A stretch of DNA of 64,000 bases. Origin: Vombatus ursinus. Taxonomy: Eukaryota; Chordata; Mammalia; Diprotodontia; Vombatidae. Below are positions 38,881 to 48,331 of this stretch, piece after piece. Numbering within the stretch: position 1 is the stretch's first letter; every line of letters begins with the position of its first letter. The notes below the pieces were generated by a model. It saw only the letters and a program-made list of their open reading frames with translations. It did not search any database and was not told the DNA's origin. Location of the stretch: NCBI RefSeq assembly GCF_900497805.2, contig NW_020940358.1:28783146-28847145 (forward strand), given 5' to 3'. The position numbers and the translations under genes were made by a program.

Positions 38881-39440
38881 AGCGCTGAAGAAGTGTCTGC
38901 CAGCGACACGAGACGCCCAAGGGTCCCGGGCCCCGCCCAGACCCCATCCCTGGCCCGGCTCGGACCGGCCCGGCTCCGCTCGCGCGGCCTTCCCGCCTCA
39001 CGCCCGGCTCAGCTGGGCCGGGCCAGCGCACTCCCAGCGCTCGCTGGCCCGTCAGAGACTCGGCTCCGCGGATGCCAGGGGCGGCAGAGCCCACGGGCCG
39101 GGCCGGACTGGAGCCCACAGAACTGCCGGCGGCCTACACCGGAACCACTTACTCACCCGCGCGCGCGCCGGGCCGCCACTGGCACCTCACCACCCGCCAA
39201 GCCCGCGCTCCGCCCCGGAACCGGAGGCCGGAGCCCCGCCGCCTTCCCCGATTGGAGAGACACTGCGCTCGTCACGCCCCCACTCCTCCTCCGCTCGAGG
39301 CCCCGCCCCCTTCCCTGCCCCTGCCGCGGAGAGCGGGTACCCCGGCGAGGAGCGCCAAGGCCACAACCCCGCCTCACGTCATCAGGCCCCGCCCCTTCAC
39401 TTCTTCTTCCGGACCCGCGAGGGAGACAGCGTGGAGGCTG
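38880..39440 (-). promoter_or_regulatory. POLD2: CpG island, POLD2 promoter and noncoding exon 1
   Basis: Dense CpG and GC boxes over about 550 bp. On the minus strand a strong donor (gtgagt) lies at 39156-39151, so a noncoding exon should end at 39157 and splice to 35837. Upstream on that strand are CTTCCGG-type ETS motifs (about 39404-39413), a TCACGTCA CRE/ATF-like site at 39374-39381 and several CCCCGCCC boxes, typical of a TATA-less housekeeping promoter. The transcription start is probably between 39200 and 39420. Transcription in the other direction is possible but not shown. Confidence 0.75.
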
Positions 39441-39911
39441 ATTCTAGCTATTTTGAGGCTGCGCACTCCCGGCCTCCCGCGCCTAGAAGGGCGGTGTATT
39501 TGCGTGTCGGTTTTCATCATTATAATTTATACTTCCATTGTGCCTTAAGGATTAGAAATTTCTCTCTTTTCCAAAATGAATCTAAGTCATTTCCAGGTGT
39601 TATTCACAGAAATGCAAAAAATAGGGGTTCACACCCCTTCTCTCCATCTTTCTGATAAACGATGACTGACAGATGAAAGATGTGACCTGGAATTTCTACA
39701 GAGCATCCTCTGGTCCACCTTGGGCTTGAGTCTACTGAACCAAGTCAGGAGAAAACAGCGAACCCTACCCCCTCCCCTAATGCTGTAGAGATCTAGCACA
39801 ATATAGTCTGCATGTTGTTCCACTTACAGGCTTGAAAGCTCCTTGAAGGCAGAGACTGTCTTTTGCCATTATTATTGTTATTATTATTATTTTATTATCA
39901 TTATTATTATT

Positions 39912-39942
<31 letters not shown>

Positions 39943-40090
39943 TCATCTCCAGTGCTTAGCACAGTGCCTGGCACACAAGAGGCACTTTAAAAATATTTTT
40001 TGACTGACTGATTCTTCCCACCTCCAAGCCCTCCCTGGGTGTGGAGCTACTTATACGCTCAAGACTGTCAGAGCTGGAAGAGAGCTGGAA
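39441..40090. other. Intergenic between POLD2 and MYL7, left part
   Basis: No gene seen. It includes an L2-tail-like stretch interrupted by a trinucleotide repeat (39828-39990). Confidence 0.5.
39867..39949. repeat. (ATT)n(ATC)n trinucleotide repeat
   Basis: ATT units change into about ten ATC/TCA units. The tract lies inside an L2 tail: gaaagctccttgaaggcaga precedes it and cagtgcttagcacagtgcct follows. Confidence 0.92.
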
Positions 40091-40099
40091 GAGAGCTTG

Positions 40100-40560
40100 G
40101 ACATGAATGAATCATGGAATCATCCCATCCCTCCAGCATTAAATACCTGTTATGTGCCAGGCACTGTGCTAAAGGCCACAAACTGAGAAACAGTCCCTTA
40201 AGGGGCTTACATTCTTGGTGGTGGGGAGAACGGGTGGAGAACAACCAGCATTCCCAACATTTATTCAGCAAGCATTTATTTAAGACCCTATTGTGCATTA
40301 TACTGGCTGAGACCAAGGTGGGAGTGATAAAGTTTATATAAGTATGTAAAGTTTATATATGGCGCAGTTCTTGCCCTCATAGGGCTCACAACCTAACATA
40401 ACAATTATTGACCAGGAAAAGATAGATCTGAGGCCTTAGAATCTATCTACTCTGATTCCCTTATTTTACAGATGAGGATGTTGAGGCCCAAGGAGGTGAA
40501 ATAACTTCCAAGGTCACAAAACAAGTTAGTAGCAGAGGCCAAATTCTCATAACTCCATCT
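40100..40560 (-). repeat. Old LINE-tail and MIR fragments
   Basis: Reverse tails (tatgtgccaggcactgtgct; agcaagcatttatttaagac) are followed by a reverse MIR fragment at 40440-40560 (ttttacagatgaggatgttg). Confidence 0.55.
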
Positions 40561-42080
40561 AGTTGGACATCTGTTTCATTACCTTTTGAAATCATGGTGA
40601 GCTTTAAGTACAATGATGAAAGAAGTTTGATTTATGGCATCTGCCTTGTTATGGCTCCCCCTACCCTCCAACTCTTCTCTCCTGGTGTTCCCCTTCTCTC
40701 TGCTTCCTCCCTAGCTTATTTACATAATTGACCTGTGTCTGAAGACTTGTGCCCCCCACCCCCACCCCAGACTGCATCTCTCAGGAGGGTTTGAGGTCAG
40801 TGAGTACACACATCCCAGAGATCCTAGGTGAAATGATGGCTTGGGATGTCCCTGGGTGCATAGACTTCGGAGATTACAGAGAGGTGGCAGTATGGCAGCA
40901 GTGAGGAAGGACTCTTTCACCATCTTGACCATGTCTGTGTGCTAGGCATGGAAGCTCCCCACTCCACTAGTAACAGAACAGACAGTGAGAACAGCAGAGT
41001 TATTTTAGACCTTAGTGCACCCAGCAGAACGACGAATTCTTGTCCAGATGAGCAGATCAGAGCCAGGAGGGGCAGGATGGAGGGATTCCTGCAGCCATAA
41101 AAGTGACATGCCAGAAATCTCGTGTCCAGCCATCAAATTGGTAAGGACCAGTCATCATCCTGGTGCGGACCACGACTGAAACATCCCTTCTAGAATGGGG
41201 GCAGGGGTTGGGAGGTTCGCCATGAGCTCCTGAACTGTCTGTTTCAACCTGAATCAGAGGCTCCAAAAAATGAAGTTCCACCCTTGGCGGGGGTGGGGGT
41301 GGGGGGGCGAAAGTGGGGGATTGAGTTGGCTTTTTTGTGCTTTCATTTTATCACCTTTTCATTTAATACAACCAAACTACTGGCTAATGTAACCGTTTGC
41401 TGCGTTGGTAAATTGGAAAGCTAGGTTGACACTTTACTCCTCCCATCTTTGTGTGGGTGGGGCTTCCCAGGGACTTGCTCTTTCCTTGAGGGCAGGACTT
41501 TCTTCCTAGCTCCCTCCCTTCCAGGGGTGTGGTTTCCTTCCTTTCCTTTCCACCTTGCTGCCCGCCATGGATTCTCTAGGGCAGGTTCTACCTTGGAGCA
41601 GTTTGTGTAGCATCCACACTGCCCCAGCTCGGGACTTCCCCTGGCCCATTGGTACTCCCTTTGATAATCCATGGCATCTCAATACCTCCCTTGTTTGACT
41701 TCTTCTGTCTTCCTGGCTCCTCTTGCCCTCCTGCTTCTTTTTCCCATAAGTCCCTTAGCTCAGGGTAAAACTCTGGAAAAATGAAGGCAGGATCATGGGA
41801 AATCTCCCACAGGCATCCATCCCCCAGTTCTCATCTCTGTGGTGATGCCTGCAAGCTGTGTGCCAAGAGAGTACTACTAAGATTATAACCTGTAAAGGCT
41901 TTATTGACACAGCACCTGAAGAAGGAAGGGTATGACAAGTCGGTGGGGAAGGGCCAATGAGACTGAATAAACGGTGCTTCTAGACGAGATAGGTAAGAAA
42001 AGGGAATTAACAGCAAGGGAAAGAGTGCTTCAGTGACAACCGTATCCTCTGGTAGCTCAGAAAAGACCAAGCTCTGGTCT
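40561..42080. other. Intergenic, mostly unique
   Basis: One of the few long stretches without recognised repeats. It has no splice-flanked coding frame. A G-rich tract lies at 41287-41318. Its content is unknown. Confidence 0.45.
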
Positions 42081-42089
42081 GACTCCTAC

Positions 42090-42300
42090 TGACCTCATCT
42101 GGAGTTTTCTTGGCAAAGTTACTGGAGAGGTTTGTATTTCATTCTCCAGTCCATTTTACAGATGAGGAAACTGAGATAAACAGGGTTACGTGACTTGCCC
42201 AGGGTCACACAGCTAGTAAGTATCTGAGGTCAGATTTGAACTCAGGTCTTCCTGACTCCAGACCCAGTGCTATATCCACTGTGCCACCAGGCTGCACCAC
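42090..42300 (-). repeat. Marsupial CORE-SINE
   Basis: Reverse copy: ggagttttcttggcaaagtt, cagatgaggaaactgagata, acttgcccagggtcacacag, and head gtgccaccaggctgcac. Confidence 0.83.
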
Positions 42301-42794
42301 ATCCCCTACCAGCTGTATTTAAAAAGGACTTTTCTTATAAAAATGAATGAAACAAAAACAACTAGTAAATATTTTATGCATAATTTTGTTTTTAATGTTT
42401 TAATTTACTAGAAGCACATGATGTAGTCCCTTTCCCTTCTCCTGTGAATTTACCCATCTTTTTTTCCCTCCTCTGCTGAGTGGGAGAAGAAACCCGAAGA
42501 GAAAGATCAGGTAGAGATGGGGTGTCTCCAGCAGGGGTGGGGTGGGAAAAGACCCTTTTATTTTCCTTGGCTAGATAGATAATTGCTGTATTTCCTGAGG
42601 CCCTACTGCCAGTTTCATCTCAATACTGGACCAGCTACTAGCAATAGTTACCTAGTGTACCAACCTTTCCAATTTGGGCTCTAAGCTCCTGCTTCAATTA
42701 AAATGTACCTATCATGAGTTTTGTTTTGTTCCCTCAGGGCCAGATTTCTACTTTCCAAGGAGAGAACCAGCAGAGATAAAGAAATAATTATTAA

Positions 42795-43155
42795 TTCAGC
42801 TGGCAGGTATAATGGTACAGTGCTGACATTAGAGGAAGTCCTGAGTTCAAATCCTGCCTCAAACACTTTCTACTGTGTAAGTCTGGGCAAGTCACTTAAC
42901 CTCTCTTACCCTCACTTTCCTCATTTGTAAAATACGGAAAAGATAGCCCCTACAGTGGTTGTAAGGATCAAATGAGATAACACATATAAAGTGCTTTTCA
43001 AACCATTACACGCTATTTAAATGCTAACTAGTCTTTTTTTTATTTTGGAGGCAATTGGGGTCACACAGCTAGTAAGTGTCTGAGGCTGTATTTGAACTCC
43101 AGTTCTGACACCAGGGCTGGCGCCCTATCCAGTTTGCCACCTAGCTGCCCCTAGT
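42795..43155. repeat. Two adjoining SINEs, opposite strands
   Basis: 42795-43030 is a + strand MIR-type copy (gtcctgagttcaaatcctgc, gggcaagtcacttaacctct). 43033-43155 is a - strand CORE-SINE ending ccacctagctgcccc. They abut tail to tail through a short poly(T). Confidence 0.75.
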
Positions 43156-43159
43156 CTCC

Positions 43160-43770
43160 TAATTATTATCATTAATGGAGGGGTACTGTCTTCTTCCTAT
43201 CCCAGGTGTCAATGAACATTCTAACAGCGATCTGGCAGAAGCAGTACTCATATTTTTATCTTCCCTACATTCTTGTTTTGTTGTTATGGTGACAAAATGA
43301 AAGCAGCATGCTGGATTGCTCTCTAGAGGTACCTTGGCTTCTTAGCTGTTAGAGAACCTGCTCCAGCTTACACTTGAGGAAAGGAGATGAATGGAACAGG
43401 AAAAGCGGTCATTGTCCACCAGGGCTTTTGCCTGCCCCATGTATGACTCAGGAGAGACCCTGACCAGATGTGTACTCAGCTCCCAGGGAGCTTTGTGTGT
43501 GTAGGGCATGGGTCCTATCCAATCATTCAAATGTGGAACAGGATGAAAATCTGTACTGAGCAACCACATCCTACCTCTTTTTCTTTTAATTTTCTTGAAA
43601 ACTGAAACATATATCTGTCTCCTAAATTTCAAAAGCTGTTGAAATGTTGTGAGCTGTGTGGGGTAGAGTATAAGGGACAAATTATGAGAAATATCCAAAT
43701 GCTAGTGACATTGAATGTGGATCCTCTGGGAAGCATCATGGAAGAAGAAACTAGAGGGCTTGGTGGTCCA
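43160..43770. other. Intergenic, nothing recognised
   Basis: No repeat family or exon was recognised. Confidence 0.4.
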
Positions 43771-43774
43771 TAAA

Positions 43775-43990
43775 AATGAAAGAAAGAGACAGAAAGACAG
43801 AGACAGAAAGAGAGACAGAGAAAGGAAAAGAGAAGAGAGAGACACAAAGAGAGAGGAAAGAGACAAAAAAAAACAGACAAAGAGGAGAGAGAAACAGAGG
43901 GAAGGGCAAAGAGAGAAACAAAGAGATAGAGACAGAGACATCCACAGAGGTGAGAGAGAGATAGATAGTCCAACAGGGGAGGGAGGGAGG

Positions 43991-44022
<32 letters not shown>

Positions 44023-44135
44023 CACAGAGACGCAGAGATAAAGACAGAGAGGCAGGAGAGACAGAGTCAGACAGAGACAGACAGAGACATGAGAGACAGA
44101 CGGACAGGAGAGGGAGGGAGGGAGGAAAGTAGAGT
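43775..44135. repeat. Long polypurine (GA/GACA)-rich tract
   Basis: About 360 bp almost free of pyrimidines other than scattered C and T, built from gaga, gaca and gaaag units. The long open frames on both strands are products of this low complexity, not genes. Confidence 0.92.
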
Positions 44136-44139
44136 CAGT

Positions 44140-44586
44140 CATAGAAACAGAGAACCAACTTTTCAGATGCTTAGCCTGGAGACAGGATCGATGATATTGT
44201 CACTGGCAGAGAGATAAGACTTCTATTTTCAAACTTCAGCTTCAAGTGGCAGCTTTATGCCTACGTGGAACATCTCCACAGACAGCAAGAAATTCAGGAC
44301 TGGACAGAGGGTGAGAGCAGCAGGCTAGAGATTAGTTTGGCAGATGGAAGGTGAGTGAGAGGTTGTTGCAGACTCCTAGAATAGTGTGGGTAGAAGAGAA
44401 CCTGCAGTCAGAGGAGAGGGAGAAAGGGGGTGGGGAGAGGAGAGTGGAATGTAGAAGGGAAGCCAGAGGAACACTCCGGAGGAGACTTTTTTCTTTGCAC
44501 TGGCCATTCCACTCATCACCACCAGAACCTTAAAGGGAGGATCAGCTATGAGAACCCAGCTCTTCTTTTTGCCCCTTTATCTGTTC
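44140..44586. other. Intergenic, nothing recognised
   Basis: No repeat family or exon was recognised between the polypurine tract and the next repeat. Confidence 0.4.
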
Positions 44587-45145
44587 TCAGTTGTTATTTG
44601 TCGTTCATTTTCAAAGGGAACCAATGGCATCATTGGAGTGATGTCTTGACTCTTGTGAAGTGGGTTTAAGTGAGGCAGAGCTGAACAAGGTCATTAGCTT
44701 CACTCACATTCCAGAGTCATCAGAGTCCAGTGGCGAGACAAAAGTCAAGATGCCTGACAATGGCCCAGGATGCAGTGGATGACCTTGGCATCTTCCATGT
44801 CTCCCCAGGCTCTAAGTACTCCACGGCTCCTGTTTCAGTCGCCTTCATGGCCATTAGAACAGATTGTTCTCATCTGCCTATTCCACCAGGGCAAGTCTTC
44901 ACATGCTTGAGGCAGACACCCCCCCTAACTCACCAATGGGTCTCAGTCCTGTTGGTTACTATCAACCTGGTTTAGCCCATCTGTCAAGACAGTTTACTGG
45001 GGTGAAGCCGCTATACATGGTATAGTTTCTTGGAGCCACAGGTGAGAGTTGGGTGATAGGAGGATACCAAAGGTGGATGAGAAGCCCTGAAAAGGGCTCA
45101 GCAAACCCTCACACCAGAAGTGCTAGTCCTCTCTGACACCCCATA
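44587..45145 (+). repeat. Unnamed marsupial interspersed repeat, long copy
   Basis: Its first part (tgtcgttcattttcaaaggg, ggatttaa-like tggg tttaagtgaggcagag, agtccagtggcgagacaaa) matches 52458-52642. The match shows it is a dispersed repeat. It seems to run on through gaagccctgaaaagggctca and ccctcacaccagaagtgcta. I do not know its family name. Confidence 0.6.
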
Positions 45146-45189
45146 AGTGCTGCAGGTATTAAACAAGTTATTAGCACCATCCTGCTGAG

Positions 45190-45455
45190 CTTAGGCAGCT
45201 AGGTGGCCCAGTGGAGAGAGCACTGACTGGTCCTGGGGTGAGAAAGACCAGAATTTAAATTCAGCCTCAGACACTTCCTAGCTGTATGACCCTGGACTCT
45301 GTCTCAGTTTCCTCAACTGTAAAATGGGATAAGAATAGTATTTATATCACAGGGTTGATGTCAGGATCAAATGAAATGCTATTTGTAAATGCTTAGCACA
45401 CTTCCTGGCACATCACAGGACATATTAAGCACTATATAAATGTTTATTCCCCTCC
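45190..45455 (+). repeat. Marsupial CORE-SINE/MIR-type SINE
   Basis: Head aggcagctaggtggcccagt, then ctagctgtatgaccctggac, ctcagtttcctcaactgtaa, and tail ctatataaatgtttatt. Confidence 0.83.
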
Positions 45456-45536
45456 CTTCCCTGAGCTACTGAATCTAGGTGTTTTTCTTTGACAAACAGA
45501 GAGAAGGAAAGCCATTCCACTGTGAAGAATGTTGAG

Positions 45537-45540
<4 letters not shown>

Positions 45541-45580
<40 letters not shown>

Positions 45581-45598
45581 TGTGTGTGTGTGTGTGTG
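45541..45598. repeat. (GT)n microsatellite
   Basis: About 29 GT units with one GAG interruption. Confidence 0.95.
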
Positions 45599-46319
45599 CA
45601 GGGCATAGCTCCTTCCTAGACCATATTTTTAAATTTCATTTTTTTTTACCCCAAATGTGATTTCATTAGTACAGGGAACTCCCAGTGAGGAAATTCCCTT
45701 TACCAATGCAGACCAGTATCTGCTTTGAAATTTATCATTTTAGACAGTTGCCTGAGGGATACTGAGAGGTTCAATGACCCTTCCAAGGTTACACAGTCAA
45801 TATTGAAGAGGTGGGATGTGAATCCAGGTCTTTTAGACTCACACACCAGACTCTCCAGATACTGTGCCATTTTCAAAAGTTCTCAATTTAATAACTACTT
45901 ACAAAAACAAATATTCACATACGCTTCAATCCTTTAGTGGATCAGGGAGTGATCTCATTGATGTGGATTCTCTCTCCAACTTAGCAAATCGCAGTTCATC
46001 CACACCTTCTTATCCCATATGACTTGTCCATATCCTTCCATATATCCTCCACCAAGGATCCACCCAATGAGCTACAGCCTTTGTCTGGGTCTTTTAACAT
46101 TCTATGGGTACCAGTGGAGTGCTCAGGCCAGCCACTGACTGTCTCTTACTCTGACTACATGATTGACCAACCTCTTTCTCTGAGCATACATTTTCTGGAA
46201 TGATAACTTTAAAAATATGGAAATAGGAATTTTAGAAATCCAGTCTATTCAATTTCAACAAATATTTCAGAAATGTCTATTTTTTTCTGCGTCCCTGGGA
46301 ACATGAAAACAAAATGAAA
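45599..46319. other. Intergenic; MIR fragment only
   Basis: A reverse MIR fragment lies at 45740-45860 (aaggttacacagtcaatatt). The rest is not recognised. Confidence 0.4.
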
Positions 46320-46751
46320 AATAGTTCTTGAAGCCCATCATCTAGCAAATAAACAAAATGTGGTCTGTATATGAATGTAATGGAATATTATTGCACCTTA
46401 GGGATCTATGAATATGAGGAATAAAGAGAAGCATGATTTGTCTTCATAAAGAAGTCAACAAACATTTATTAGCTCTTACCACCGGCCAGGCACAGTGCTA
46501 AGCACCAGGATTACAAATACAAGCAAAAAAAGAAAGACAGCCCCTACACTCAAGGAGCTTGCATTATAATGGGAAGACAACTCATAAAAGTAAGCTGAAA
46601 AGGGGGAGGGGGAGATAAGGTCCTGGGTGAAGGGTCTTGATGGAAACTTTAATGAACTGATGCATAGTGAAGTAAGCCCAACCAGGAGAACAACATACAC
46701 AACGACTACAACGATACATATGAAAAGAACAGAACAAAACCTAATCAACAG
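46320..46751 (+). repeat. L1 LINE 3' fragment, interrupted
   Basis: L1 ORF2-end/3' UTR sequence (atgaatgtaatggaatatta, then tgaactgatgcatagtgaag, accaggagaacaacatacac). It is split at about 46445-46620 by an old fragment (caacaaacatttattagctc; aggcacagtgctaagcacca). Confidence 0.7.
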
Positions 46752-46910
46752 GGGCAGCTAGGCAGTGCAGTGGATAGAGCAGTGGCCCTGGAGTCAGGAG
46801 GACCTGAGTTCAAATCCAGCCTCAGGCACATAGCACTTTTTAGCTATGTGACCCTGGGCAAGTCACTTAACCCCATTGCCTAGCAACAACAGCAAAAAAA
46901 TAAAAACAAA
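46752..46910 (+). repeat. Marsupial CORE-SINE
   Basis: Head ggggcagctaggcagtgcag, then gtcaggaggacctgagttca, gaccctgggcaagtcactta, and a tail of CAA/AAAA units. Confidence 0.87.
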
Positions 46911-47029
46911 AGAGTATTGCTTCTAACCAAGTAACCATTTCCTGAGCATACTAACCCAAAAGTGACACTTAGGCCTTAGAGAACGTAATAATGATAAAGC
47001 CTTACATTTCTTTGGTGCTTTACATTTAA
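46911..47029. other. Spacer, nothing recognised
   Basis: Short unassigned sequence between the SINE and the antisense L1. Confidence 0.3.
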
Positions 47030-47960
47030 AAAATAGTATTTAGTTTTTTCCAATTACATGTAAAGACAATTTTTAACATTCATTTAAAAAAAATTTAAGT
47101 TCCAAATTTTCTCCCTCCCTCCTTCCCTTCCCTTGCCCCTCCCTAAGACAGTAAGTAATTTGATATGGGTTATATATGTGCAATCATATAAAACATTTCC
47201 ATATTAGTTATGTTGTGAAAGAAGAAACAGTTGGCAAAAAAATTACAGCTTGCAAAAGGAAAAATAAAGAAAGAGAAAATAGTATGATTCAGTCTACATT
47301 CAGACTCCATCAATTTTTTCTCTGGATGTGGATAGCATTTTCCATCATGAGTCTGTTGGAATTGTCTTAGATCACTGTATTTCTGAGAAGAGCTAAGTCA
47401 ATCATAATTCATCATTGCACAATGTTGCTATTACTACATACAATGTTCTCCTGGTTCTGCTCACTTCACTCAGCATCAATTCATGTAAGTCTTTCCTGGT
47501 TTTTCTGAAATCTGCCTCCCCATTATTTCTTTTGGTATTCTATTACAATCATACACCAAAGGCTTTTCAGCCATCCCCCAACTGATAGGCTTCCTCTCAA
47601 TATCTAATCCTCTGCCACGACAAAAAGAGCTGCTATAAATATTTTTGTACATGTGGGTCCTTTTCCCATTTTTATGATCTCTTTGGGATATAGCCCTAGG
47701 AGTGCTATTGCGCGATCAAAGGGTATGCACAGCTTTATAGCCCTTTGGGCATAGTTCCCAATTGCTCTCTAGAATGGTTGGATCAGTTCACGACTCCACC
47801 AACAATGCATTAGTGTCCCAATTTTCCCACATCCTCTCCAACATTTATCCTTTTCCTTTTCTGTCATATTAGCCAATCTGATAGGTATGAAGTGGTACCT
47901 CAGTTGTTTTATTTTGCATTTCTCTAATTGATAGTGATTTAGAGCATATTTTCATATGAC
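47030..47960 (-). repeat. L1 LINE 3' end (antisense)
   Basis: The longest L1 piece here: the 3' UTR in reverse (ttaagttccaaattttctcc, agtaatttgatatgggttat), then the ORF2 end in reverse (cttcactcagcatcaattca, caactgataggcttcctctc, ttccaattgctctctagaa-like ccaattgctctctagaatgg). 5'-truncated. Confidence 0.82.
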
Positions 47961-48286
47961 TATAGATGGCACTTAACATTTTTCAAATCACTTTCATTCA
48001 TGTGAACTCATTTGATTTCCAGGTATCTGGTGAGATAAGCAGTATTCACAATTAATAGTATTAATAGGTATCAACAATATTGGTGTTTTGTTATCCCCAT
48101 TTTACAAATGAGAAAACTGAGGCTCGGAGAATGATGGAGCAATGACATGAATCTGTTCTTCCACCTCTCAATCCACAATGCTTTTTCTGTCAGTCTACAC
48201 TGGTTCCATCTGTTCCTCTAGAAGCCTCCCACCACACTTCTCCCAAACAGAAGAAAAGACTTTGCACTAGATGGTAGCATCTGTGT

Positions 48287-48292
48287 TTTATT
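48287..48292 (-). terminator. MYL7: MYL7 poly(A) signal
   Basis: TTTATT on the + strand is AATAAA on the minus strand, 40 bp after the MYL7 stop. The 3' UTR is therefore very short. Confidence 0.88.
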
Positions 48293-48331
48293 GAGCTCGC
48301 CCTCTGCTTCCCACCCTCTCCCTGAGTCCTT

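Noticed and set aside
38893-39548. Open frames of 158-182 codons on the + strand
   Set aside because: They lie in the POLD2 CpG island and have biased Pro/Arg composition, with no domain or splice support.
41287-41318. G-rich tract as a functional G-quadruplex
   Set aside because: The G runs fit the pattern, but there is no nearby gene feature to give it a role.
43629-44142. Open frames of 108-146 codons on both strands
   Set aside because: They are translations of the polypurine tract (Ser/Leu-rich one way, Arg/Glu-rich the other).
46752-46830. tRNA gene suggested by SINE heads
   Set aside because: The heads are tRNA-derived but degenerate and continue into SINE bodies with A-rich tails.
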